From Straminergon stramineum (taxonomy: Eukaryota; Streptophyta; Bryopsida; Hypnales; Calliergonaceae), in NCBI GenBank assembly GCA_963920665.1, contig OY987264.1, positions 22,672,906 through 22,736,905 of the forward strand: a stretch of DNA of 64,000 nt. Direction: 5' to 3'. A model generated the notes under the pieces. The model had not been told where the DNA came from. It searched no databases and saw nothing but the letters and a program-made list of their open reading frames with translations. Shown one piece after another: positions 46,781-62,170 of this stretch (positions are counted from its first letter, which is position 1; the number at the start of each line of letters is the position of its first letter). The position numbers and the translations under genes are program-made.

Positions 46781-49700
46781 TTAGTTCATGAGCTGGTGAG
46801 CCACAGGTTGGGTGTCAGAGCTAGCAGGGTTCCCTTCCGCGCCAACCTTTTCATGAGCTGCATTAGCAGCTGCATGAAATGAGGGCGTTTCTGTGGAGCT
46901 TAGATGGGAGCTTCCAAAATGGTGTTGAGGATCTTGTGGGACACACTGTTGTTCCGACTGTGATGAATTCACAAGCTGACATGGATCCAGAATAAACTGA
47001 CGTGGAATAACTGGCACTGAGGCTGCTGTGGGGTTGGACTTCACTTGGTGATCCCTGTCCCCAGCATTTGCAGCTTCTGGACGTGCAAATTCTTGAAGGG
47101 TGGTATTCGTGTTGCTCTTCAACTGACGGTAAGCACGCATTTCTTTCTCGTACCTCTCCCTGTCCTTGGCTCCTCTCTCTTGATATGGCTGCATCAATAG
47201 CAACACAGGTCAACAGCGTACACTTCCAAAAGCAGCAAGCAGAGGACTTGGTTGAAATGTAACACAAAAATTTGCGATTGATGGAGAGGATGCAAAGACT
47301 ACTATGTACTAAATAGCTGTAGGTCGGTTATCATACGATCCCGTCTCCTATTGACTGACCCCTGTTACCAATAGCAATTCATCTCTTCCAATTTTAATAC
47401 ACTCGGCTGGCTTCCAATTAGCAAGGTGAGTCCAAGCATGCATACGCAAAAAATTTCGGGCCACTGATTTTAATATGGAAATGGGATAATCTACTGCCAT
47501 TTCGGGGGGTCTCCAACCTTCCACTTGAATGATTGCATAAGAAACTAATGTGTAGTGATAAAGATTTGATCTGAAGAGAGCTAGTTCTTGCACCCATGGT
47601 CATCCCTCCAGTGAGAGAGCAACTGAGCGATGTCCCAATGAAAGCATAATCCTACATATTGGTTTCAAACGCAGCAAATAGAATCCTCTACATTAACGAT
47701 GACACTCGAATGAATGTTAAATCTGGTGAATCCAAAGTTTGGTGAATGCAAAAGGCAAATGTCAGCATTTCATGAATTCTGCGACATGAACTGAGAATTT
47801 AGAGAAAAGGGACTTATGTGGTGTACCAGTTTCTGTTCCTCGGTGAGGCCGTTCCAGGCGTCGCCAATCATGCGGCTCAATTCTCGTTCCTTCTCTGGAT
47901 ACTTGAGTTTCAGCTTGGCTCGTTCTTCAGCGAAGAAGAAGTTGTAGCCTGTCCTGCTTGAGCGAGGAGCATTGGGATCTTTCTTCATCTCCTCCCTCTG
48001 TTTGCGTTTTCTTCCTTTCGTAGGCTCAGGAAGTTTTACATCTCCAACAACACGAGGTGACAGCATGAAACTGGGAATGTCTGCATGCTGAGGACCAGGA
48101 ACATGCCCCGGTGGGATGTGGTAAATCACACCTCTCAGCTTCTCAGAACCCACCACTACAGTCACCAAGTATCCATGCTCAAACTTGCCTTCAATGGATC
48201 CAGTTACTACGTTGCCCACGGAAGCGATCGGCTCCCCTGCGAAACATGTACATTGGCTATTTATCCAACAATTTCTTAAATGACCCAAAATGGCTGCTTC
48301 CCATATCTTAAAATGTCCATATCTAAGGAGGCTTTAAGGAAGGTTGAAAATTGTAATAAGAAAAAAGAGAAGCCACGGCCTACATTTTCAAACAATAATT
48401 GTATGTTCTGAAAGTGAACTATGAGTTAGCGAACTAGAATTTCTATTGTTAGTTCAGACACTAAGTTTAAATCATGCAGAGCGCCAAGTAAGACGAGATC
48501 CACTACTATGCAATCACTTAAAGCTCATGTACACAGTCTCTCTTCTGCAACGATCAGGGTACCAATTGCTTGTGACCACCCTCAAAGAAGGTCTGGATAC
48601 CTTAAGGAACTTACTAAGAGAAAACCATGATTAGAGCGTCTTCTTCACAGGGTTTATATTCTAAAGAGGGATAGCCACAAAAGACTGACAGATGCGTCAG
48701 CCCTAGGCCATACTTGCACCATAGATCCAAGTGAAATTCAATTGGAGTGTCGCTACACAATTTTTTAATAATCCAATGTTGAAAGGAGCAGCACACGAAC
48801 GAACCTGGTGCCATAAGTGGCAGTGGGGCAAGTCTCCTCTTCCGAACTTTCTTCCCTTCCGTATTAATTACTTCTGGCTCCTCTGCTTGTGCCTCCGGAG
48901 CAGGAGCAGGAGCAGGAGCAGATTCAATTTGCTTAACAGGAACAGGACTAGGTGCCGCTAGTGGTGCTGCACATACAGACTGATAATAAGTATTGGCTAA
49001 ATTTACAGTTCGTGTTTTATTCTATAGAAACAGGGATAGAACAACTGTATTGAATTAACCTAGCGTCCTCAGACATTAAGGAGAAAATGAGTAGCAACTT
49101 TGGATTGTCACCAGCCATTACAGAAGGAAGATAATGAAATTTGTAGGCAAGAAAGAACGCTTACTTGGAGGAGAGACGAGGAGACCACTGGAACGAAAAA
49201 AATATAATTGCTCGTAATGATGAAGTAGTGTGATGTAGTATTTGCGCAGGACGAATGAAGCACTTGTGGTAGTGCGGGGGAAGTCGAAAGCGCCGGTAAT
49301 CTCCTTCCACTTTCGGTCCTTGATAACCTGGAAGACATATTGCTCAGCCATATTGAAAAGGAAATAGTAGTATAGGAATTAAAAACACTCCCCTGCAATT
49401 TTTTGAAACAGTATGACATAATATTGATCTCTGGAGGGCACCTCAATTGAAAGGATCAGAAGAGATGTACAACATGAATAGAGAATTGTCAGTAATGATA
49501 TTGTTGACAGAGATGTGATAGTGATGGCTGATGAATACAGAGAGATCATAGTGATGTAGAAATATTGAATTTCCACTTTATAAACATTGTGATTTGTGGA
49601 CCATTACAAGATTATTACAGAGGTACAAGCTATTATTGAGAAATGATGGGATGTGGTAACTAAAGAAGGAATACAATAATTTTCTTAGTTTAATTTGTCT

Positions 49701-52188
49701 TATAAGAAGAAAAGTACTTATATGGAAGTGGATATTGGTTAGGGATTCTTTCTCCTAAATTGACCCCTATTACTGATAGTAACTCATCTATTCATTAGCT
49801 TTGTTGAATTGAATAGTAAGTGGTGTAAGCATGATTTGGCTCAATGATCTACAATGGAAATGGAATTGTTTAGTGTCATTTATAGAGGTTTCCAACCTCC
49901 CACTTTAAAAATTACATAAACAATTTGATCTAAAACATGTTTGGCTCTTGTATCCAATGCGACACTCTATATCAATCTCCCCCAAATTACAATCTTATAA
50001 CATATTGGTTAATATGCTTAAAATAGTATCATTAAGTTTAGACCTACTAACTATCTAAACGAACTTAGAGCAAAAAACACATAAGGGGATGGAATGATGG
50101 CTCTAAAAGGAGCACCTGCTGCAGCCCACCTCGTTGTGTTACTTCCACATAGAGGACATGTAAGTCAAGGTCCTTGCCCCCCATCTTAGGAATCCTGCAT
50201 AAGACAAGGTCAATATGTGAGATTTGATAGGCATATCAATAATTTTGAAATTACTATTAAGTTTATTGTGGAGGATACCTTTTAGACTAGTAAGAAGGTA
50301 ATGTGTGCAAAAAACAATAGGACTCTAAATGCATCATTCCTCTATGTAGGAATGGGTCTCATCTTGATTGTAAAATTTTTTTAGTCATTGATCAAGCAAG
50401 TATGTTTAATGGGGTGGTTTATACACCCTCTTATCATAAATCAAATCATAACCAACTACAAAGATTTCACAAGAAAAGAGCTTCCAAGACAATCCCATGA
50501 CTTTTCTATGCCATATATAAAATTTTCCATTCTTGAAAAAGATAATGACTAGGTTTTTTTCCACAAAATATAATTTCAAAGGAAAATAAGATGCCCCATT
50601 TGCTTGATTGTTAGAAGTCTACATATTGCTTCTAGAATCCAAGAGGTCAAGAATATAAGAACCTACACTCCAATCCCTAAAATGCTCATAGTGCAATGCC
50701 TCCAATGCATTGGATTAACACAAAGACTTTGTGTAATTTAAGTGCTTACTTTTCAATTGTAAACCAAGCAATCAACCACTTGTAATTCACTAGCCACAAT
50801 TGCACCAATTATTACTAGTATCAATATCTTGCCAATCCTCATGATATATTCCTAGGAAGAGTGAAACACCTAATGATCATGATATTGGGTTCACTTACCC
50901 TCACATCAAGTCCTTGCTTAACATCTCAAAAAAGCAATGATCTTTAAAACATATCATTAAAATTGAAATGATCAAAATGTCATCATTTGTCTTAATAAGA
51001 CAAATTTCTATTTTCCATTGACATTGCATAGATGAATAGCCAATGCTACCAAGGTCCCCTAGCTTCCCACAATGTCTCTATGTGAGGAGTTATGGCAAAG
51101 GTCACTATAATCAAACTTCCTCCTAAATAATGTACCTATTGAGGACATTCCATCTTCTATTGAGGGGTTAGAATAGGCCTGAAGAAATCTCTTAATAATA
51201 GGGCATTCTATGAACACATAAAACCCTCATGAACCCCAAGGATTTGAAGATCACAAAAATCTAAAAACTATCATGCACTCATTAAAGGCCCTAAAATGCA
51301 GCCAAGAATCCAAATCCATCATCCTAATACTACTAAATGTTTAGTGAAATTTTGTACCTCGATTTGTGCCTTGTCCTTAATAACATTTTTAAAGAGCCCA
51401 AGAAAAGCTTAATGGGAGTAGAAACGTGCTTACTGTTTAAAAAGCCAATCTTAGGTCAATCATGTCAAAATTCCAAGTCTCAAAGTCAAGCGTGCATGCT
51501 CACAAGGGCTAAGGAATGATATGTCAAATTTCAATATTGATTCCAATTCACAAAGTAAAGGTTTACAAATTTGGTGCAGGTTCACAAAGGCTGAAGACCG
51601 TTACTGTCAAATTGCAATATTACGCCGATTCTCAGAATCAAGATGCAAGATCAAAAGGCCTAAAGAATGATAAGTTAAAGTGTAATACTAATTCCGAGTC
51701 TCAAAGTGAAACGAGCAGTCTCACAAGGGCTACAGAACGCCATTGTCAAATTGCAATACTGATACAGATTCACAAAGTGAAGCTGCAAGAGTACACGACA
51801 ATTGACAAGGGCAAAAGAATACGATGAGTACTGAAAAAAGATGTGACGAAGAGAAGTAGAAGAACATGGGGAAGGAGGTGAAACTCTGTGCAGGGAAAGC
51901 TTACACGATGCGAGTGCCGAGCGCAAGGTGGAACTTGGTGAGAGTGTCGAGAAAGAGCTCCTTGCTAGCCACAACTGCCACATGCTCCGCAAGCGCAGCC
52001 GGGTACGACTGATTTAACGCAATGCAGGGCGACTGCAACACACCTGCTGGGGGGGTCGGCACCAGCATTGCTCCTGAGCAGGGTGTCACTGCTTGTTGCT
52101 CTTCTAGTGGCGCTGATGGCGCTGGCGTTCCTCCATTTTGGTGCACAGCACTTGGCGGCGTTTGAGCTTTCAACGGCAACACCTCCAT
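46781..52188 (-). CDS. ARID-HMG box DNA-binding protein (HMGB9/10/11/15 type)
   Basis: Six exons on the minus strand (52188-51905, 50194-50116, 49327-49165, 48966-48805, 48236-47827, 47188-46781) join in phase to 501 residues. The ARID domain is split over exons 1-3: YPAALAEHVAVVASKELFLDTLTKFH, then IPKMGGKDLDLHVLYVEVTQRGG, then VIKDRKWKEITGAFDFP..TTSASFVLRKYY. A Pro/Ala linker (APAPAPAPEA, encoded by GGAGCA-type repeats) and a basic KKVRKRR stretch follow. The region EGKFEHGYLVTVVVGSEKLRGVIYHIP is typical of the plant ARID-HMG family. The HMG box lies near residues 318-388 (DPNAPR...GYNFFFAEERAKLK...ER...KEMRAY). The Gln/Asn-rich tail has no known domain. Family proteins are nuclear, bind AT-rich DNA and bend it; some act in pollen or stress gene control. 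Intron 1 is 1.7 kb and intron 2 about 0.8 kb. The ATG at 52188 is the first in the frame. Confidence 0.95.
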
Positions 52189-53870
52189 CCTCTTCACAGT
52201 CCACACTCTCCTTCGCTTTTTCCCTTCACTCCATGCTAAACCCTTGCTAAACCCTTCCTCCCACTCACGACCTAGAACTGGCGTCCCTTACACCCAAAAC
52301 TCTTTCATCTTACCGCCTGACGTCTCCACTTCTCACCAGATATAATGTGATAAATGAACAAGATATGACCGTGAAGTAGCTATTCCTGCACTACTATAGA
52401 CACTTGTGACTCTCATTAAAACATCAACGACACAACCAACTTTTCACAACAAAACACTCGACGACAGCTCAACGTGTAGCTCCAGAGAGTAGAGCACCGT
52501 CTGGTAGTTTCAAACAACGTAAAAAATGGTACCGAAATCAGTAGCAAATAAATATATGTGCAAATTTTTTCAAATACCTGCCGCACTTAGTGCACACTCA
52601 AATGTGAAAGGTTAAATGCGAGAACTCTCAGAAGAAGGCCTTCGAGTTGACTACTGAATCTCCTATTGCAGCAGTTCTAAGTTCTAACGAAGCATTTGAT
52701 CTCTGAAACTGAAGCTGGCAGGGACAATTTGAAAGCTTCGACAGACACTCTTCGGAGCTGCTCGAAAACCGAAGCTCCTGACAGAACCCGATGGCGCCCA
52801 AAATACTCTTCATGGTGACGGAGGAGCCTCCAAATGAAGGGAGGCTTGACCACGTGGCGTAGCTTCATTCCTTGGAGAGGTCGATAAATCCTATCTGGCG
52901 TCCGAGTCAATGTGTTTTACATCTAGGTGGCGTTCGAGCTACCGTTATGTTGTTGGGTTCAATTTCGGAACTGACCATTCGTTTCTGCGACCAATTCTGA
53001 TCCTTCTCAATTGGTTTTGCAGCGGAATTTGCTAAGAAAGAGGAGCTCTGCAATGAAGCGCCTGGTTGTTGAGATTGATCAACTGTCTTCGCTTCATGGA
53101 CCCAGAAATCGACAAAGTGCGAATGGGCAACCTGATGGGATCCTATAACAAGCTGTGGAGCTCCATCAGAAAAATTGGGCCAGATTATTTTGGTGCCATT
53201 TTGACATCAAAGGCCACATACAGGTCATTTTAGTGTCATTTTATCCATACTAGGTTGGTATGGAGGTTGGCACCAAATTAACTTAATTGCATTTCAATGC
53301 ACCATCGTAGCACCATGTTCACATGTCTTGAAGTTCCTGACGTCAGTGATGATTTTTTTTTTCAATTTGGAGAAGTAGCCATCAATACTCATGTGATCAC
53401 TGGGTGATACTTGGTGGTATCTATATGAAACCTAGGTGATACCCACCAATAATTACTGGTGGAGCTGTTGCATCACGACATGACTACATGAGTGATGCGC
53501 CGAGCCTTCCGTAATTTTTAATTCTTACATCGCCATTTTCAGGTGAGTGTCATCCATGTCTATTTTTGTTACGGTTGACTGGTTGGTGGCCCACTTGAAC
53601 AACAGTGCTCGTGCGGAACAGCAAACTGCACGAGCTGATCGAATCCGTCCTGATTGACAACCCCCCATCCCACCCCCGCCCCCGGCTCCCCTTTTCTCCT
53701 CCAACTTCGTCATCTTGCATCTTTCGAGGGTGACTAGAAGTTCAAGTTCTAGAGACTGTATGTGATAAGCTTAATCCTATCTTTGATACAACCAAACCCG
53801 ATCTGTTTCGAAGGATCGGAGAGCTCGTTGAGTCGCCAACCTTACACTAAGCTCCCGAATTCCGGTGGCG
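52189..53870. promoter_or_regulatory. Shared divergent promoter region (ARID-HMG / phosphoglycerate mutase)
   Basis: This 1.7-kb stretch separates two genes transcribed away from each other. It is of mixed composition and holds no convincing reading frame. Positions about 52,620-52,910 show open frames on the minus strand without recognisable domains. The stretch must include both leaders and promoters, but I cannot point to specific elements. Confidence 0.45.
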
Positions 53871-56800
53871 ATGGGGGATACGGGCATCCCGAAGGCGCGA
53901 GTGGCGTTCATTCTGGTGGACGGGTTGGGCGATGTGGCCATTCCTTCTTTGGGGTTCCAGTCCCCTGTGGAGGTCGCCAAGACTCCGAATCTGGATGCGC
54001 TCGCGAGTGGGGGCGTCAGTGGGTTGATGGACCCCGTGGAGCCCGGGCTCGGGTGTGGGAGCGACACGGCGCATTTGTCGTTGCTGGGGTACAACCCGCG
54101 TGTCTATTACCGAGGGCGAGGAGCGTTTGAGTCGCTCGGCGCGGGATTGGCGATGGTCCCGGGCGACATCGCCTTCAAGGTGATCGCATATTTCCAATGG
54201 GATAAAAGTGAGGGTTTGTCGAAGCATTTGTCGAAAGTTCGAATCGGTGTCGAAGTTAGGGTTTCAAATTTGTCAAAGCATCTGTGGAACTTTCGAATGG
54301 TATCGAATTCAGGGTTTCGAATCTGTCGAAGCATTTCTCGAACGTTCGAGTTTCGGCTTTGTCAAAGCGAATTTAGGGCTGCGAATTTGTCGAAGTATTT
54401 GAACTTTCGAGCTCATGTTGTTGGGGGCGGCTTGATTTTGGCAGAGTAACTTTGCAACCATCGACGAGGAATCAGGAGTGGTGACCAGTCGTCGAGCCGA
54501 TCGTCATTTCGAGGGGCCTGGGCCGATTCTCTGTGCTGCTCTCAACGGTCTCAAGTTGCCGTCGTTTCCACAGTACAAAGTGTCTGTGCGGTACGCAATA
54601 TAGTTTTTTTTCCTTTCTTTTCGTTTCGGGACACTTGTCTCCATTGTCTCTTGTTCTTTTAGGATTTCAAACCTCTTCTAGAATTTCTTAACCTCGGAGT
54701 ATCTTGAACACAACATGCTTCGCACTAGTCTGTACATACCTGCCGAATGGGGCGTTCCGTTGAGTTGCAGTTGTGTAACCTATCTTACGAATTTACAATC
54801 GTGTAAGGCATGTGAAGATTTTGTTTACCTAGGGATTACTGAACGTATAGAATCGTTTTTTTCCTTTGCTTTTTGGAATGTTGCTACAAGGTAGCATTTT
54901 AGAAAACTCTTGTTCGGTCCTTCTCAACTGGCATGAAAAGAATCCCTAGGCTCACACCTTGTTTTGCAAATTTCAGCTGAATCGGAACATGTTTCAGCCC
55001 GTCATTGTGAGAGATTTGGGTATAGGGTGATTTTCTATGATAGGGCGCGTCTTTGCACTTCAGAGTCCTTCGGTGGCATTGTTCTCAAAAGGTCCCGTAC
55101 CACTACGACTTAAGAACGAGGGTATGATGTGTCCCCAGGTATGCAACGGAGCACCGGTGTGGGGTGGTTGTGAGTGGGCCTGGCCTGAGTGGCAACATCT
55201 CAGGATCCGACCCGTTGAAGGACCATCGTTTGTTGCTCAAAGTGAAGCCACTGGACGATACCGAGGAGGCCGCGCACACGGCGAACGTTGTGAACGAGCT
55301 TTCGGATGTGATTCGCGGGATCCTGCGGTCGCACCCTCTCAATGCGGAGCGCAAGAAAGAGGGCAAGGCCATCGCCAATGTTGTACTGCTGCGAGGCTGC
55401 GGTATCCGCATTGATGTATGTTATCAACCCTACACCCTACACCCTAAACCCCAACCTCCCTAATCCCCTGGTTTGGTGCTTCCTCATCATTTGTGATTGA
55501 TGTGTGTTATCAAACCCTAACTTCTCCAATCCCCCAATTTGGCCCTTTCATAACATTTGTGAAAACTTACCTTCTCCACTATAGATGGCTACCCAAAGTA
55601 AGACTCAAGAGTCTAACATATTTACTGTAGAGAGCATCATGATGTTCAGTGAGAACTTAACTTCTCTACTATAGATGGCAACGCCCCCCAAAAGACTCAA
55701 ATTTAGCATTCACTGTAGACCGCATGCATGGTGTTTAGTGAGTGGCCAGACCAAGGTTATGCGCAAAAAGAATCTGTTCCCTTTTCTCAACGGTGTTGAG
55801 GGAGTTCCTCAAGAATATTGTGTCCGCCACAGTAGTTGATGTCGGGACTTAGAATTTGCTGTTGGTTTTTGGGTTAGGTGCCAACGTTTATGGAGGTGCA
55901 AGGTTTGCGACCATGCATGGTGGCTCCGACGAAGATCATTGCAGGACTAGGGCTATCCCTGGGCATCGACATCCTGGACGCACCAGGGACTACTGGCGAC
56001 TATCGGACCCTTCTCACCAACAAGGCAGTTGCAATTGCCAAAGCTTTGGCGGCTCCCTTGACTCCTCCGCCCAACGTCTTTGTTCCTGGGCAGGAAGAAG
56101 GGAAACCGGGATATGCCGAAGGTTATGACTTTGGATTTCTCCATGTCAAGGTACAACTCAACTCAGGTTCTGATTATTGACTGCTCTGCAATCCTTGCAG
56201 TGACTTGCATTCTCATGTGCAAGTCCAAGTCTTCAGCTCAATGTCTATTTTGGTGTGATTCTTGCGGCCTCCAAACTCTCAATTGCTGGAATTTATCTCT
56301 TTCGCTCCGTTATAGGTGTTCAAGTGTCGAAATAGGAGAGATAATGGGATTGATTGTTTCATCAATCTGGCTGGTCATTTCATAACATTCTTGTGTATCC
56401 AGGATGCCCATTCTCCCTTTCGTACATAAAGATACAATGAGGGAAAGCTTGAGATTCAACGAGAGGAAGCTTGAGGGATGTAAGAAAAGAATTGATGGAA
56501 TATGTTGTAAGCACAGCTGCAAATGGTTGCAACTGAGTGGTTGTAGGACCAAGCAGGAACAACACTTCGTTAGTGCAATATGTACCGCATTACAAAAAGA
56601 AAGAATGCTTGAGTGGCTAAAGAGTAGGCTGTGTCAAATTGAGTGCAATGCAACTCTTCTTTCCTCAAAGTACTAGCCTCTCTTTTGGAATGCATTTTTG
56701 AAATCTCCTTCTTCAGAGGCGGCTGACATACCCCCTACTGTTATGTTCATGTAGTATCTTAGCATCTGTACAAAGAAAGGGTGCAGTAGTGCTTCAATGG

Positions 56801-57394
56801 ATAAAGAATGCTGTGTTAGTGTCTGGTTTGTCTTCTGAAGTTTGTACGGTTCTGCTAAATTAGTATGGGTTACGAGTATTACATTCCTGAAGATATGTAA
56901 TCTGGTGAGTGCAGGCGATTGACGACTGTGGACATGACAAGGCAATGAAGCTGAAAGTGAAGGCATTTGAGTCGGTGGACACCATGGTAGCCCAATTGGC
57001 ACGCCTGCTATGGGAGGCGGAGAAACAAACCGGAACGCCCTACAGCATTTGCATAACTGGAGACCATTCCACGCCTGTCGAATACGGAGACCACAGCTAT
57101 GAGCCTGTCCCCTTCACCATTTGCCATGTGCGAGACTTTGTGAAAGCCAAAGGGGGAGAGAAGGTTGTACTTGCAACAGACCTCGCCCCTTTTCCTCTCC
57201 CTGTCCATGACGCCGCGAACCTCCCCATTGATATTGACGCGAGCCCGGAGCCTTCGAAAGCTGTTGCAGGTGACTCAGTGTCCAGGTTTGGAGAGATTGC
57301 TGCTGCACGCGGTTGCCTTGGCCGGTTTACAGGGAGTGAGATGATGGGGGTCATCAAGCACTACATAGCTATGAACGCCGCAGTTTCTGTTTGA
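53871..57394 (+). CDS. Cofactor-independent phosphoglycerate mutase, ApgM (archaeal) type
   Basis: Five exons (53871-54179, 54445-54590, 55139-55415, 55878-56150, 56915-57394) join in phase to 494 residues. The enzyme interconverts 3- and 2-phosphoglycerate without 2,3-bisphosphoglycerate, or acts in a related phosphatase or mutase reaction. The alkaline-phosphatase-fold motifs are visible: metal-binding FILVDGLGD near the start, the nucleophile Ser in GCGSDTAHLSLLGYNP, DIAFKSNFATID, then late metal-binding residues in DDCGHDKAMKLKVKAFESVD and ITGDHSTPVEYGDH. The C-terminal GCLGRFTGSEMMGVIKHY also matches the family. There is no obvious targeting peptide, which suggests the cytosol. The ATG at 53871 sits six bases after an in-frame GTG. 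Intron 1 has tandem repeats and no in-frame stop. The gene is convergent with the thiolase. Confidence 0.94.
54211..54411 (+). repeat. Intronic tandem repeat (~54-bp unit, four copies)
   Basis: Within intron 1 of the phosphoglycerate mutase gene, the word 'tgtc(g/a)aagcat' starts at 54217, 54271, 54324 and, as 'tgtcgaagtat', at 54388. Spacings are 54, 53 and 64 bp. Each unit also has 'ttcgaa' and 'agggtttc(a/g)aat' words. It takes up most of the 265-bp intron. Confidence 0.8.
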
Positions 57395-58789
57395 GGGGCT
57401 CTTTCCATGTAGTGGAAACCAGCCAGTCTGATATATCAATCTGATATTAGTCAAGTGATCTGGTGTGCCACCATGGAAACTCCCCCCTGATTTGTTTGAC
57501 TCTTGCGTCATCCATTGTCTTCGCCACTGGGTTGAAGGAAAGCATGAAGTCTGCGGTGACACTATCCTCTCAGGGCAACCAATTCTCAAGTGGCTGTACA
57601 GTACATGGCCAGTCTATCCAAGAAACTAAGGCCCAACAATTGGGCGCCACATTCAGATGGAATGTGATGGTTGGCATTTTATTTTGGGGAGTGTAGCTGA
57701 TTCCACTCTGACTGGTGTCCCTTGGAGGAGCAACTTTGACATCTTCTACTCTCCTATAGTACTCCAAATAGATTTGATTTGTGTAAGAAAATCTTGATGT
57801 TGAAACAGGTTGTGAGACATTGCGAAAGTTGTGTTTCCTCCTTTGTGATCACGTGTGCTAGTAGCTGAAGTTTTACCAACAGGGGAAAACGGAGCCCACA
57901 CGAGGGCTGCTGTGTTTCATCATAAAGGTTCCTGTTCCTTTCACTAGATCAAACCTAAACTCCTCAATTATGGTCATGGCTGTGACCTTCAATCGCTTGT
58001 AATGCTCGTAATTTTTCAAATTTTAAGCAGCGAATAGCTGCTTAGAAGGTTATTTGCAAGAGCTTTTTGAAAACCCATCCTTCGTGAGAATTGACCCTAA
58101 ATGAGCAAGAAATTGTGAAATTGTGAAAATGATGTAACTGCCATGATTGTAACTTAATCTTCAGTTGTTTGATATAACCTCATTTTTTGAATTAGGAGGC
58201 ATGTGATAACTGCTTGGAAGCGCACTACATTACCTTTCTAACAAGCTATCACTCACCAAATTTTGGGTGCCAAGGAGTAGCATACATGGTGCTACAACTG
58301 TAAAAGTGGTCGGAACGTGGGATTCACATGGAGGGGTATTTGCATTCCTCAAATTGGCTCGTCCTCTTGAGGATAAGGTTTTTTAGTACAGAACATGCTT
58401 TACTGATGGGAGTATGGGACTTTCTAAGCATCACTTACGACAAAAGAAAACAAGGATATTAAAGCAGGAATGTTTGCAGGACGTATCATTTTGCACTAAC
58501 ACAGTCTAATGTAAAGGTTAGCCCAGTAACATGAAGTTCTCAATCCAACCCAACGATGAATTTCATATTTAGGAAAAAAATATTTTCATACGCTACTGAT
58601 ATTGGATTATTCGTGGGCCTTAGATATTACTTAGTATTATCTAAATTTGCAGGCTAAAATTTATGCGATTTCGATCCAGTGCTGTTGCCAGTGTACTGCC
58701 GACACAGTTTGTGACGCACCACAATAATATTACAAGCACTAACAGATTTTTACACTTCTCTAGAAATAGAGTTGCATTTTTCAAGTGAT
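57395..58789. other. Convergent intergenic region (3' ends)
   Basis: This lies between the stop of the phosphoglycerate mutase gene (+) and the stop of the thiolase gene (-), so it contains both 3' UTRs. The open frames here are short and lack domains. I see no RNA gene or mobile element. Confidence 0.5.

Positions 58790-62170
<3,381 letters not shown>

Noticed and set aside
54207..54449. Extension of the first phosphoglycerate mutase exon to 54449
   Set aside because: The frame stays open, but the family sequence continues DIAFK|SNFATIDEE only if 54180-54444 is removed; the open stretch consists of intronic tandem repeats.
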